Positions 8,203-17,244 of a stretch of 64,000 nt of DNA are shown one piece after another; position 1 is the first letter of the stretch; each line of letters opens with the position of its first letter. This stretch comes from Chryseobacterium aquaeductus (GTDB lineage: Bacteria > Bacteroidota > Bacteroidia > Flavobacteriales > Weeksellaceae). The DNA lies in the NCBI RefSeq assembly GCF_905175375.1, contig NZ_CAJIMS010000001.1, positions 1,984,001 to 2,048,000 on the forward strand. Reading direction: 5' to 3'. The notes under the pieces were generated by a model. It had not been told where the DNA came from. It saw only the letters and a program-made list of their open reading frames with translations, and did no database searches. A program made the position numbers and the translations under genes.

Positions 8203-8897
8203 TGAAGTCTTTTAAGTTTAAACAGTTTGAGATTCAACAGTCAACCGATGTTTTTCGCGTTGGAACAGACGGTGTTCTGCTTGGCGCCTTGGCGAATGTA
8301 GATTTTGCTGAAAATATCTTAGAAATAGGTACAGGAACGGGTTTGATTTCTTTAATGCTTTCCCAAAGGAATTTGAATGCGAAATTTTTAGGAATTGATA
8401 TTAACGAAGAAGCTGTAAATCTAACGAAACTTAATTTTCAAAACTCTCCATATTATTTAAGATTACAAAATATTCTTCAGGATTTTAAAACTTTTGAAAC
8501 TGATGAGAAATTTGATTTAATTGTTTCTAATCCACCATATTTTGAAGAAAGCCTTTCAAGCAAAGATGTTGTTGCAAGGCAAACAGTTGAGTTAAATTTC
8601 CATCAACTGATCTCAAAATCTTCGCAATTACTTTCTGCAAAAGGTATTTTCTCTGTCATCATTCCTTATGAAGTAGGTGATGGTTTTATTGAAATAGCAA
8701 AAGAAAATCAATTATTTCTCAACCGAAAAGTTAATATTTGCGGAATTGAAAATTCAAAAGTAAAAAGATTGATTTTGGAATTTTATTTAACAGAAAATGT
8801 TTTGGAAGAATCTGATTTTATTATAGAAAAAAGTCCGAGAAAATACTCGGACCAATATCTTGAACTCACAAAGGAGTTTCATGTTTTTGGTAAGTAA
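8202..8897 (+). CDS. trmN6: tRNA1(Val) (adenine(37)-N6)-methyltransferase
   Basis: SAM-dependent methyltransferase of 231 residues. It has the SAM-binding loop ILEIGTGTGLISL (~40-52), the acidic GIDINEEA and the N6-adenine catalytic motif NPPYF (~110-114), preceded by the YfiC/TrmN6 N-terminal signature 'FRVGTDGVLLGA'. It starts at a GTG that overlaps the kinase stop codon (TAGTG), which fixes the start. Assignment to tRNA1(Val) rests on the family signature. Confidence 0.88.
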   Translation: MKSFKFKQFEIQQSTDVFRVGTDGVLLGALANVDFAENILEIGTGTGLISLMLSQRNLNAKFLGIDINEEAVNLTKLNFQNSPYYLRLQNILQDFKTFETDEKFDLIVSNPPYFEESLSSKDVVARQTVELNFHQLISKSSQLLSAKGIFSVIIPYEVGDGFIEIAKENQLFLNRKVNICGIENSKVKRLILEFYLTENVLEESDFIIEKSPRKYSDQYLELTKEFHVFGK

Positions 8898-8923
8898 TTT
8901 TATCAGAAAATAATTTATTTTTG

Positions 8924-9035
8924 AACCATTAAGAACATTTAAGGAGTTGAGGTTAGTTAAGAAAAATCAAAGATTTTAATTGCAAAAGAGAAGCAACTTA
9001 ATATTTCTTAACTCCTTAAGGATTTCTTAATGGTT
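8924..9035. repeat. Large imperfect palindromic intergenic element
   Basis: Left arm 8924-8948 (AACCATTAAGAA...AAGGAGTT) matches the reverse complement of 9010-9035 (AACTCCTTAAGG...TTAATGGTT) with a few mismatches, over a ~60-base spacer containing further short TTAAG motifs. It lies between convergent trmN6 and ftsE and could fold into a long hairpin. It resembles intergenic palindromes I associate with flavobacterial genomes. Confidence 0.65.
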
Positions 9036-9043
9036 TAATTTTT

Positions 9044-9754
9044 TTATTCAAATAATTCCGCTGTATCAAGTACAGAAACTTTACCATCTTCACATCTGAT
9101 TGCTTCTCCCGGGAAATTCTGAATCATGTGATAATCATGCGTTGCCATTACAACAGCAGCTCCATTTTCAGCGGCAACTTGTTTCAGGAGAGTCATGATT
9201 TCGTTAGAAGTTTCAGGATCGAGATTTCCTGTTGGCTCATCGGCTAAGATCAGATCTGGATGATTTAATAAGGCTCTTGCAATTGCAATACGCTGTTGTT
9301 CGCCTCCTGAAAGTTCATGCGGCATTTTGTGCTTCTTTCCTTTCATATTTACGCTGGAAAGTACTTCGTTGATGCGCTCGTCCATTTTTGTTTTATCGCT
9401 CCAACCGGTAGCTTCCAAAACGAATTTTAGATTTTTCTCAACAGTTCTGTCAGAAAGCAATTGGAAATCCTGAAAAACGATTCCCAGTTTTCTTCTCAGA
9501 TTGGGTACTTCAGAGGCTTTTAATTTAGCCAAATCAAAACCAACCACTTCACCATGTCCTGCAACCAATGGAATGTGTCCGTATAAAGTTTTCAGAAGTG
9601 AGCTTTTCCCGGAACCTGTTTTCCCGATAAGATAGCAGAATCTACCTTTCTTGATGTTTAAATTAACATCAGTAAGCACAGTAAAATTTTTCTGGGTAAT
9701 TTTTGCGTGCTGCAGATTGATGATATTGTCTCCGGATATATTTGTATGTGGCAT
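9044..9754 (-). CDS. ftsE: Cell division ATP-binding protein FtsE
   Basis: The ABC ATPase that works with FtsX to activate peptidoglycan hydrolases at the septum. The 236 residues show Walker A GKTGSGKSS (44-52), the signature LSGGEQQRIAIARAL (~149), Walker B LILADEPTGNLD and the switch His in ATHDYHM, an FtsE-type arrangement. The 'DEPTGNLD' run is typical of FtsE and LolD, so a LolD-like role is the alternative. ftsX is not adjacent in this window. Confidence 0.88.
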   Translation of the reverse strand: MPHTNISGDNIINLQHAKITQKNFTVLTDVNLNIKKGRFCYLIGKTGSGKSSLLKTLYGHIPLVAGHGEVVGFDLAKLKASEVPNLRRKLGIVFQDFQLLSDRTVEKNLKFVLEATGWSDKTKMDERINEVLSSVNMKGKKHKMPHELSGGEQQRIAIARALLNHPDLILADEPTGNLDPETSNEIMTLLKQVAAENGAAVVMATHDYHMIQNFPGEAIRCEDGKVSVLDTAELFE

Positions 9755-9852
9755 AAATTCAATTTTTAGAGGCTTTTTCCAAAAAGTTTTTTCAGATTTT
9801 AAAAATAGAAAAAAGAAGCTTTATAAACCTAAGATTTAGGAAAATTTAACAA

Positions 9853-9886
9853 CAAAAAATGCTTGAAAAAACTTATTTTCAAGCAT
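9853..9886 (-). terminator. Terminator of rpmH
   Basis: An 11-bp stem (ATGCTTGAAAA / TTTTCAAGCAT) followed by a U run on the minus strand, 25 bp past the rpmH stop. Confidence 0.8.
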
Positions 9887-9910
9887 AATCTGTATATTGT
9901 AAGTTAAGAA

Positions 9911-10069
9911 TTATCTCTTAGCTCTTGCAGAACTAACTGTAAGGCTTTTTCTACCTTTAGCTCTTCTCGCTGCCAAAACTCTTCTTCCGTTTGGCGTAGA
10001 CATTCTTTCTCTGAAACCGTGTTTGTTTCTTTTCTTTCTCTCTGATGGCTGGAACGTTCTTTTACTCAT
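9911..10069 (-). CDS. rpmH: 50S ribosomal protein bL34
   Basis: Translated from the ATG at 10069, this gives 52 residues: [19 protein letters not shown] at the start and [16 protein letters not shown] in the middle, the bL34 signature. Very basic, with normal family length (46 in E. coli) plus a short Bacteroidetes C-terminal tail (TVSSARAKR). It is a single-gene unit with its own promoter and terminator. Confidence 0.97.
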   Translation of the reverse strand: MSKRTFQPSERKKRNKHGFRERMSTPNGRRVLAARRAKGRKSLTVSSARAKR

Positions 10070-10112
10070 TACTATATATTTTAGTCGTAATTATCTATTA
10101 ATTTTCAGGTTG

Positions 10113-10143
10113 CAAATATATGTATATTTTTATAAAGTGCAAA
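10113..10143 (-). promoter_or_regulatory. Promoter of rpmH
   Basis: On the minus strand: TTTG (10143-10140), 19 bp, then TATATTTG (10120-10113). The upstream TTTG is itself part of a second TATATTTG (10147-10140), so a tandem promoter is possible. Confidence 0.7.
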
Positions 10144-10239
10144 TATAATCTTAAATTATTTTAATGAAATATCAGGTTCAGAAAATGAAGATAAGGATCG
10201 GTATTTATACTTTTTAAAGATTCATCCGTATAAAAACTT

Positions 10240-10247
10240 TATCTTTG
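10240..10247 (+). promoter_or_regulatory. -7 element of the DHH phosphoesterase gene
   Basis: TATCTTTG, 21 bp before the ATG at 10269. It overlaps the upstream TTG at 10245, which rules that TTG out as the start. Confidence 0.5.
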
Positions 10248-10268
10248 GAAACTCAAAATTTATACAAA

Positions 10269-11273
10269 ATGTTTACACCTGCCGAACTTCTAGAAATCAA
10301 TCAGCTTCTTATTCCGAAGAATAAAATCGTCATCCTTACTCATTATAATCCTGATGGTGATGCGGTTGGTTCAAGTTTAGGTCTTAAACATTATCTTCGT
10401 GCAAAAGGTATTGACGCTGAAGTGGTAACGCCAAATGATTTTCCGAAGTTTCTGAAATGGATGCCAGAAGCAAAGAAAATTATCATCGGAGCATACAAAA
10501 GAAAAATGGCCTTTGATCTGATCAACGATGCAGATGTTATTTTCTGTTTAGATTTTAATTCTCCAGCAAGAATCGGACTTTTGGGTGACTGGTTGATGAG
10601 AGCGAAAGCAAAGAAAATTCTTATCGACCACCATCAGCAACCGGAAGATTTCGATTTTGTGTATTCAGACACGGTCATTCCTGCAACTTGTCAGATGATT
10701 TATCATTTTATTGAAGCAATGGATGATGAAGATTTGGTGAATAAGGAAATCGCCGAATGTCTTTACACAGGAATCATGACTGATACAGGAGGTTTCCGTT
10801 TTCGATCTACAAGCGCAGACACGCATAGAATTGTAGCAAATTTGATCGAGAAAGGAGCAGATCCGTCTGTGATCACTTCAAATACTTGGGACACCAATAC
10901 GGTTTCCCGTCTGCATTTATTGGCGCTCGTTTTAGGTAGAATTGAAGTGGTAAATGATGGTAAAATAGCCGTATTATCGTTGACGAGAAAGGAGCTTTTG
11001 GAGTATGGTTTCCAAAAAGGAGATACAGAAGGTTTTGTAAATTACGGTCTTAGCATTGTAGGTGTAAGGATGTCTGCGTTCTTTATGGAAGATCTGTACG
11101 AAGATTTCATTAAAATTTCTTTCAGAAGTAAAGATGATGTAGACGTTAACCAATTTTCAAGAAAATATTTCAACGGTGGTGGTCATATTAACGCAGCGGG
11201 CGGAAGATCTGACGAATCTTTGGCAGATACGATTGAAACGTTCAAAGGGAGAGTGGAAGAGGAAAATTTGTAG
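10269..11273 (+). CDS. DHH/DHHA1 phosphoesterase (NrnA-like oligoribonuclease / pAp phosphatase)
   Basis: A 334-residue DHH-family hydrolase. Motif I is HYNPDGDAVGSS (25-36), the DHH motif proper is LIDHHQQP (~124), and the C-terminal DHHA1 domain ends with the RNA-binding GGGHINAAGG (~302-311). Proteins of this layout degrade nano-RNAs and dephosphorylate 3'-phosphoadenosine 5'-phosphate. The start is the ATG at 10269, downstream of the promoter -7 element. Single gene, convergent with the patatin gene. RecJ is excluded by length. Confidence 0.9.
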   Translation: MFTPAELLEINQLLIPKNKIVILTHYNPDGDAVGSSLGLKHYLRAKGIDAEVVTPNDFPKFLKWMPEAKKIIIGAYKRKMAFDLINDADVIFCLDFNSPARIGLLGDWLMRAKAKKILIDHHQQPEDFDFVYSDTVIPATCQMIYHFIEAMDDEDLVNKEIAECLYTGIMTDTGGFRFRSTSADTHRIVANLIEKGADPSVITSNTWDTNTVSRLHLLALVLGRIEVVNDGKIAVLSLTRKELLEYGFQKGDTEGFVNYGLSIVGVRMSAFFMEDLYEDFIKISFRSKDDVDVNQFSRKYFNGGGHINAAGGRSDESLADTIETFKGRVEEENL

Positions 11274-11303
11274 TTAGTTAGTTTTTAACTTATTGCTGAA
11301 AAA

Positions 11304-12104
11304 CTACAAAACTGATACTTTCGAATATCCTTTTTCCTCAAGCTCTTTACAGGTGTAATCATAGACTTCAGAAAACATATCATCCAGAAATTTTTTGTTG
11401 AACAAACTGAATTTTGTCATTTTCGGTGGATCAAGAAAAATATCACAGTATTTAGCTTTAGAATAAACAGATTTGGCAATAGCAAGGTGAAGAATACGAT
11501 CAAATTCTTTCATTAAACTCATATTTTCTAATCCGTCATAGCTGATAGAATTTACGTGTGAACCGATCAGGAAATCGCATTTATCAATAATGGGTTCTAT
11601 CGGAAGGTTATCAAGAACGCCTCCGTCAACATAAACTTTCTCGCCTATCCGAACTGGTGGTAAGACAAAAGGAACACTAGATGACGCCAAAAGCGGACCG
11701 AACAATTCGCCTTCGGAAAAAAAGTCTACAATGCCATGCGTCATCTCTGTAGCTGCAACGTATACCGGAATTTTCAGCACTTTAAAATCGTCTTCTGGGA
11801 AATGTTCCATCAATAATTTTAAGATAAACTTTGAACTAAAAATCCCGTTTCTGGAAAGTTTTAAATAGGAACGAGAAAAAAAAGTAGTTTTTTTTACTAT
11901 TTCCATCATTTCATCCGGGGATGTTCCTATAGAGTAGAATGCTGCAACAATAGATCCAGCACTGGTTCCTGAGATAATGTGAGGCTTCAGATTATATTCT
12001 TCTAATGCTTTGAGAACCGCTATGTGGGCAATTCCGCGCATCCCGCCGCCCGATAATGTAATACCTATAATTGGTTTCTTTTTTTTGAAAGAGAATAATC
12101 CCAT
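11304..12104 (-). CDS. Patatin-like phospholipase family protein
   Basis: A 266-residue serine hydrolase of the bacterial RssA/patatin type. It has the oxyanion loop GGGMRGIAH (19-27), the nucleophile elbow GTSAG with Ser48 and the dyad aspartate in VDGGVLDNLP (~155). No signal peptide or membrane segment, so it is probably cytoplasmic or peripheral. The substrate (phospholipid or other acyl ester) cannot be told from sequence. It lies 45 bp downstream of a lipoprotein gene on the same strand. Confidence 0.9.
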   Translation of the reverse strand: MGLFSFKKKKPIIGITLSGGGMRGIAHIAVLKALEEYNLKPHIISGTSAGSIVAAFYSIGTSPDEMMEIVKKTTFFSRSYLKLSRNGIFSSKFILKLLMEHFPEDDFKVLKIPVYVAATEMTHGIVDFFSEGELFGPLLASSSVPFVLPPVRIGEKVYVDGGVLDNLPIEPIIDKCDFLIGSHVNSISYDGLENMSLMKEFDRILHLAIAKSVYSKAKYCDIFLDPPKMTKFSLFNKKFLDDMFSEVYDYTCKELEEKGYSKVSVL

Positions 12105-12149
12105 TTGAAATTTTAATCTGTACTAAGTTACGTGATTTTAGATGAAATA

Positions 12150-12971
12150 TTAAGGTTCATCACATTCAGAATCAATTTTAATGAAGAGTGATTCAAATTC
12201 TCTGTTCATTTTTTCGTCATGCGAAGGTCTTCTCACATCAGCATTGGCAGAGTTTCCCCATCCAAACGTAATCAGATCTATCGTTGCATATTCTTTCCAG
12301 TCTGTAGATTGAAGATGATTCTCAAAAATACCCATGACATTTTGAGGATTTCCATTGGCTTTACTCATGGTTATTCTTAATTTTTTCCATTCGGCAATCT
12401 GATCGGTGTCGTTAGAATTCAGTGCTTTAGCAAAATTCTGACAATTTTTTGTAAATGTATTGTTTAATAAAACTGCAGGATTAGAATATGCTTCGATTTG
12501 AATTTTCTTCTTTTCATAGTCCTGAAGAAGCTCTTGATAATGCATTTTCTTGATATTTTGCCAATAAGGAACATTTACAATCTTTAAATTTTCGAGCTCT
12601 TTTTTTCTTTCGATAAAATCTCCGTCAAGTTTTGCCAATATTTTGTCTTTATCACGTCTGATTTCCCTTAAATCTTTGAGATCAAAAACGGATGGCGTAC
12701 TCAATGATGAAGCAGACCATCGAAACCAAAGCTTGTAAGTTCCATCTATTTCGTCACGAGAATATTTTGCTGAGTCATAATAACCTTTATTGTTACAAAG
12801 CTCTGTAACGAAAGCATAAATTTCAGGTTGTTTTTGCTGAAGTGTTAAAGAATCTTTCACAGGTTTTTCTGTGACAGCAATGGTATCTTTATGTTGAATA
12901 CCAGCAACCATAGATTCTTTTTTGCAACTGATTATTAAACATAAAAGTGCGGAAAATATCCAGATTTTCAT
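12150..12971 (-). CDS. Hypothetical lipoprotein
   Basis: A 273-residue protein starting MKIWIFSALLCLIISC, a lipoprotein signal with the lipidated cysteine at residue 16, followed by a charged tether. The mature part is helical and basic/acidic mixed, with conserved-looking tryptophans but no motif I recognise. It starts 9 bp after the alpha/beta hydrolase gene ends, so the two are probably co-transcribed. Confidence 0.75.
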   Translation of the reverse strand: MKIWIFSALLCLIISCKKESMVAGIQHKDTIAVTEKPVKDSLTLQQKQPEIYAFVTELCNNKGYYDSAKYSRDEIDGTYKLWFRWSASSLSTPSVFDLKDLREIRRDKDKILAKLDGDFIERKKELENLKIVNVPYWQNIKKMHYQELLQDYEKKKIQIEAYSNPAVLLNNTFTKNCQNFAKALNSNDTDQIAEWKKLRITMSKANGNPQNVMGIFENHLQSTDWKEYATIDLITFGWGNSANADVRRPSHDEKMNREFESLFIKIDSECDEP

Positions 12972-12980
12972 AGTAGATTT

Positions 12981-13763
12981 TTACAGCAGAAACTTTTTCG
13001 GAAGATGATGAAGCAATTCTGTGTTGATGATTTCTGCACAGATGCCTGGCTTTTCCCAGTGCCCGTTGTGTCCGCAATCAAGAATATATGATTTGATATT
13101 GGTTCTGTCCGGAAGATTGTTGATGGTTTTGTCGGTTTTTACTGCATTGTCATGTTTTCCTGCAATGACTACAATTTTGGCTTCTAAATTTTCAAGAATA
13201 TGCTTTTTGTCGGTTCTTTCTACCATTCCTTTTACACTGGCTAAAGCACCAAGATTATTGGTGGAAAGTGCGATATCTAAGGCAATTTCTATTTTTCCTT
13301 CGAGAACATCTCTTTCATTTTGATTGAATAAATTCGGAATTCCGGCTCGTACGTAATGCGGAAATGCATCTTTAATGATTCTGTAGCTTTTTATTCTTTG
13401 CTCTTTTTTCTCCTCGTCATCAGCAAAATAAGTCGAAAAAAATAAAGTTAAACTTTTTAGATTTTCAGGAAATTTTTCGGCAAATGCTAAAGAGGTGTAG
13501 CCGCCCATCGAGTGACCCAAAAGATGAAATTTGTCTAATTTTTCGTGATCTACAACTTTTTTCACTTCGTCAGCCATGAGTTCCATGGTGTGAACTTCTC
13601 CTAAAATGTCAGATTTTCCGTGACCGGGAAGATCAATCTTTATTAAAGTAAAATCTTTAGAAAGATGAGGTTCCATGTCATCCCAAATACTGAGGTTCTC
13701 CATAAAACCGTGAAGCAAAACCAAATTTTCCTTTCCGTTACCTTTCTTTTCGAAGTTGAGCAT
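12981..13763 (-). CDS. Alpha/beta-fold hydrolase
   Basis: A 260-residue esterase-like protein. HGF at 18-20 is the oxyanion motif, DLPGHGKSD follows, the nucleophile elbow is GHSMGG with Ser85, and DCGHNGHWEKP near 230 supplies the catalytic histidine. No signal peptide. The MhpC/BioH-like cores do not identify a substrate. It starts 9 bp downstream of the lipoprotein gene at 13773 on the same strand, so a three-gene unit 14300-12150 is likely. Confidence 0.88.
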   Translation of the reverse strand: MLNFEKKGNGKENLVLLHGFMENLSIWDDMEPHLSKDFTLIKIDLPGHGKSDILGEVHTMELMADEVKKVVDHEKLDKFHLLGHSMGGYTSLAFAEKFPENLKSLTLFFSTYFADDEEKKEQRIKSYRIIKDAFPHYVRAGIPNLFNQNERDVLEGKIEIALDIALSTNNLGALASVKGMVERTDKKHILENLEAKIVVIAGKHDNAVKTDKTINNLPDRTNIKSYILDCGHNGHWEKPGICAEIINTELLHHLPKKFLL

Positions 13764-13772
13764 AGTTTAGAT

Positions 13773-14300
13773 TTAAAAATGAATATCAATATGATCTACA
13801 AAACCCGAACCATTTACCATATCCTGGAGTCTGTACGTTTTTCCGCCATCTTTAGACATAAATGTTTTCGTGCCTTTTCTGGTATATGGTTTTCCGCTGT
13901 CGTTGTCAGAAATACGTTGGGTGATTTCTCCGGTAAAATTCATGTGTTTCGCAGTGACTACCATCACAAATCCTTTTAAAGTAACAGAGTTTTCACCGGA
14001 TTTAATATTCCCCGACACAGTATAATTGTCTCTTTCGCCCTCGATTTTTGTGAAGTTTACAGATCCTGATATTCTTGCTGAACTGTCATTTTGGTAAGTC
14101 AATTTGTGACTTCCGCTGAAATTTTTAAAACGATTTTCGTTGTTAATACTTTTGATGCTGTCGTTTATTTTTATTCTTTCAGCATTCATAGAATCTACAA
14201 TTTTTGTACTGTCTCTTTTGTTTTTAGTTTTTTGAGATTCTTTTTTGGAACACGAAAAAGCGAAAATTCCTATAATGGCAATGGCTAAAGTTTTTTTCAT
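13773..14300 (-). CDS. Hypothetical lipoprotein
   Basis: A 175-residue protein. MKKTLAIAIIGIFAFSC is a lipoprotein signal (Cys17), followed by a Lys/Ser-rich tether. The C-terminal half is beta-rich, with alternating hydrophobic residues ('HKLTYQNDSSARISGSVNF', 'GFVMVVTAKHMNFTGEIT'). No known domain is recognised. It is the first gene of a probable unit with the alpha/beta hydrolase and the next lipoprotein. Confidence 0.72.
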   Translation of the reverse strand: MKKTLAIAIIGIFAFSCSKKESQKTKNKRDSTKIVDSMNAERIKINDSIKSINNENRFKNFSGSHKLTYQNDSSARISGSVNFTKIEGERDNYTVSGNIKSGENSVTLKGFVMVVTAKHMNFTGEITQRISDNDSGKPYTRKGTKTFMSKDGGKTYRLQDMVNGSGFVDHIDIHF

Positions 14301-14322
14301 TAATTCAATAAGTTTAGATAAC

Positions 14323-14330
14323 CAAATTTA
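14323..14330 (-). promoter_or_regulatory. -7 element for the gene at 14300
   Basis: TAAATTTG on the minus strand, 22 bp before the ATG, immediately downstream of the exbD terminator. Confidence 0.5.
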
Positions 14331-14332
14331 AA

Positions 14333-14359
14333 TAAAAAAGAGCATTATAAAAATGCTCT
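14333..14359 (-). terminator. Terminator of orphan exbD
   Basis: An 8-bp stem (AGAGCATT / AATGCTCT) with a U run on the minus strand. It lies just past the exbD stop at 14365. Confidence 0.75.
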
Positions 14360-14364
14360 CTGAT

Positions 14365-14895
14365 TTATTTTGTTACATTGTCGTAAACTTTCTGTTCCCA
14401 GGGTTTGATATCGGTAACGCCATATCTTTCTTTTTTAGAAATAGCAACGTTATCAAGTATATCGACGAAATTTTTATAATTTGCATCATCAGTTGGTTTT
14501 ATGATGATGGTAAAATTTTCTTTAATAGGTGCTTTATCATAAGCCTCGGAAATAATCTTAGAAATTTTCACTCCGCTAAAATCTGTTTCTTTCAAATTTT
14601 TTGTGTTTAAAGCATCTGCGGTGCTTTGATGATAAAAAATGCGATCATTTTTGCCTAAAATAAATGTGACTTGATTTTTTTCATCGATTACCACGTTATT
14701 TATAGGTTTTGGATTAGGGTCTTTTCCGGGCAATCCCAAATCCATCACATTTGGTTTTGTAAAACTTGCGGTAAACATAAAAAACATTAAGAGTAAGAAA
14801 TTCAAATCCACCATTGGAGTCATATCTACTTTAATTGTTTTTAATCTGCGTGAAGGTTTTTTACCTTTTTCTTCTTGAGTAATCATTTCAGCCAT
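14365..14895 (-). CDS. exbD: ExbD/TolR-family transport protein, orphan copy
   Basis: A 176-residue biopolymer transporter subunit: a short basic cytoplasmic N-terminus, one membrane segment (~29-47) opening with DMTPMVDLNFLLLMFF and its proton-pathway Asp, then a periplasmic domain. It closely resembles the ExbD at 39762 (shared 'KPNVMDLGLPGK', 'FTIIIKPTDD', 'NFVDILD', 'ERYGVTD'), but no ExbB or TonB gene is beside it. It may exchange into the same motor or serve another TonB. Confidence 0.9.
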   Translation of the reverse strand: MAEMITQEEKGKKPSRRLKTIKVDMTPMVDLNFLLLMFFMFTASFTKPNVMDLGLPGKDPNPKPINNVVIDEKNQVTFILGKNDRIFYHQSTADALNTKNLKETDFSGVKISKIISEAYDKAPIKENFTIIIKPTDDANYKNFVDILDNVAISKKERYGVTDIKPWEQKVYDNVTK

Positions 14896-15071
14896 AATTT
14901 AAAGATTTTTAAGTGTAAACAAAGATTCTTTAGTAACTGTAAAAATTTACAACAAAATTCGTACCCGAAATAAAAGAATGATATTAAATACTTATTTTAT
15001 TTAAATTTTTGTTGTGAAATTAGTGATCCATCTAAAAAAGGCAGTCCTGACGGGAATTTAAATCTGTTCAC

Positions 15072-15101
15072 AAAAAAAGCTCACAACTTTCGAAGTGAGC
15101 T
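15072..15101 (-). terminator. Terminator of dsbD
   Basis: AGCTCAC / GTGAGCT stem with an inner CTT/AAG extension, then a U run on the minus strand, about 20 bp past the stop. Confidence 0.7.
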
Positions 15102-15120
15102 ATTCTGTTATTAAATTGAT

Positions 15121-17193
15121 TTATTTTTTATTCTTGTAATAGTTGACACCGCATTCTAAGAATTTCTTAAAATCTTCTTTCGGCATATATCCTGAAACCG
15201 GTGTGTTGATTACTTTTCCATCAGGCGTGATCAAAACGTAGTGTGGCTGAGAGTTATTATTAAAATTTACCTGTTGGAATAAACTCCATCGGTCACCGAT
15301 TGTTTTTACTCTTTTTACTTGTCCGTCACCAAGATCGATCTTCGTTTTTTGATCTTCAGGAAGCTCTTCCTTATCATCTACATAAAGAGATGCAAGAACA
15401 ATATCATTTTGAAGTATCGGTAAAATATCTGGTTCGCTCCATACAAATTCTTCCATTTTACGGCAATTTTCGCATCCGTAACCTGTGAAGTCTACCAAAA
15501 TAGGTTTGTTTTCTTTTTTGGCTAATTCAATAGCGTTAAAGAAATCATGCTCAGGTTTCATTCCTAAAATTCCGTCTTCTTCATCGTGGAAATAACTTAC
15601 ATTCAATGGTGGCAAAATTCCGCTTAATAATTGAAGTTTTGGTCTTTCTGCAGGAATTAATCCTTGAATAAGATAGATGACAAAACCAATTCCTAAGGCT
15701 CCCAAAATCTTTCTTGTCCAGGAGATTTTCGGCTTTTTATCGTCATGTGGAAATCTTATTAATCCGAATAAATATAAAGCCAGACCAATTGCAATTACAA
15801 TCCAGATCGCAATGAAAAGTTCTCTTTTAATTAAGAATGTTTTTGAAACTAAGTCTGCTTTTGACAAAAATTTCAGAGCTAAAGCTAATTCCACAAAACC
15901 TAAAACTACTTTCACCGTATTCATCCATCCTCCTGATTTTGGAAGACTTTGTAAAGCTTGTGGGAACAAGGCTAGAAGTCCGAAAACAATTGCCCATGCA
16001 AATCCGAAACCTGCCAGAGCAAACGTCAGCAACATCGGAACATTAGTAGAACCTGTTACCGCGCTTCCCAATAAACTTCCTAAGATTGGACCCGTACAAG
16101 AGAACGAAACAATCACTAAAGTCAATGCCATAAAGAAAATTCCAATGATTCCTCCAGCTTCTTCGGCTTTTGAAGATTTGTTGGCAATCGAGCTTGGTAA
16201 AGTAATATCGTAATATCCAAAGAAACTTCCTGCGAAGAAAATGAAGATGATAAAGAATACCACATTCAGCCAAACACTTGTAGAAATTTCATTAAAAACA
16301 TTTCCTGCAATACCATCAATCAGATGGAAAGGAAGACTTAATAAAACAAAGATAATAAGGATAAAAAAACCGTAAATCAATGCGTCTCTTTTTCCTTTTG
16401 CTTTGTTTTTATTCCCTTTTGTAAAGAATGAAACCGTTAAAGGAATCATCGGGAAAACGCACGGTGTAAGCAAAGCGATCAATCCACCAATAAATCCTAA
16501 GAAAAGATAGGTGTAATAATTTTCAGATGCTTCAATGGTTTTAGTTCCGCAATCTGTTAAAGGTTTTTTGAAATCTATTGATGTTATTTTGAGCTGTTTG
16601 GGATCGAGTTTTGAAGTTTCTGTGACTACGATTTCTCCTTTTGCAGGATCTTCAACTGCAGTTTCTGTTGTTTTTACAGAGTCTTTTATCTCTTCAGTTG
16701 GTACCACAGCATCTTCTGAAACTCCTTTTGGAGTAATTTTCTGAGTGAATTCTAATGTATTCGGAGCCAGACAAACTCTGTCATCACAGGTCTGATATGT
16801 GATTTCAGCAACTACTTCACCTGGTTTTGTGCCGTCTTTTAATTTAAATTTTTGCTTGAAACCTGCGGAATTAGAATAGTAAATAATTGTTCCGCCAAAA
16901 GCTTCAGAAAACTCTTCGTGTTTTTTACCAACTTCCTGAAATTTACCTATCAGTTCGATATTTTTCCCCGAAACAATATATTCAGTAGGAATTCCTGTAT
17001 CTTCAGGAAGATCTCTAGAATAGATATGCCATCCGCTTTCTAAAGTTGCATTCAGAACGGCTTCGTATTGGTTGTTGCCCAATTCATTAACAGTAAATTT
17101 GAATTTTACAGGATTTTTGATTTGTGCCGAAAAACCGAAAGTGAGGAAAAGGAAGAGGAGAAACGAAATTTTATAAATCGAAGAGAATCTCAT
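15121..17193 (-). CDS. dsbD: Thiol:disulfide interchange protein DsbD family
   Basis: Moves electrons from cytoplasmic thioredoxin across the inner membrane to periplasmic proteins. The 690 residues contain a signal peptide (1-24), an N-terminal alpha domain (to ~150) with CDDRVC, the polytopic DsbD core (~225-500) with PCVFPMIPLTVSFF and its partner cysteine in SFSCTGPILG, and a C-terminal thioredoxin-like domain with GYGCENCRKME near 575. This is the complete three-part layout of canonical DsbD. It is a single gene with its own promoter and terminator, next to redox genes further along the same strand. Confidence 0.93.
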   Translation of the reverse strand: MRFSSIYKISFLLFLFLTFGFSAQIKNPVKFKFTVNELGNNQYEAVLNATLESGWHIYSRDLPEDTGIPTEYIVSGKNIELIGKFQEVGKKHEEFSEAFGGTIIYYSNSAGFKQKFKLKDGTKPGEVVAEITYQTCDDRVCLAPNTLEFTQKITPKGVSEDAVVPTEEIKDSVKTTETAVEDPAKGEIVVTETSKLDPKQLKITSIDFKKPLTDCGTKTIEASENYYTYLFLGFIGGLIALLTPCVFPMIPLTVSFFTKGNKNKAKGKRDALIYGFFILIIFVLLSLPFHLIDGIAGNVFNEISTSVWLNVVFFIIFIFFAGSFFGYYDITLPSSIANKSSKAEEAGGIIGIFFMALTLVIVSFSCTGPILGSLLGSAVTGSTNVPMLLTFALAGFGFAWAIVFGLLALFPQALQSLPKSGGWMNTVKVVLGFVELALALKFLSKADLVSKTFLIKRELFIAIWIVIAIGLALYLFGLIRFPHDDKKPKISWTRKILGALGIGFVIYLIQGLIPAERPKLQLLSGILPPLNVSYFHDEEDGILGMKPEHDFFNAIELAKKENKPILVDFTGYGCENCRKMEEFVWSEPDILPILQNDIVLASLYVDDKEELPEDQKTKIDLGDGQVKRVKTIGDRWSLFQQVNFNNNSQPHYVLITPDGKVINTPVSGYMPKEDFKKFLECGVNYYKNKK

Positions 17194-17221
17194 ATTTTTA
17201 TTTTATGTAAATACTATGATA

Positions 17222-17229
17222 CAAAAGTA
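17222..17229 (-). promoter_or_regulatory. -7 element of dsbD
   Basis: TACTTTTG on the minus strand, 28 bp before the ATG, with GTTG 20 bp further upstream. Confidence 0.45.
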
Positions 17230-17244
17230 ATTGTTTTTTGCAGA

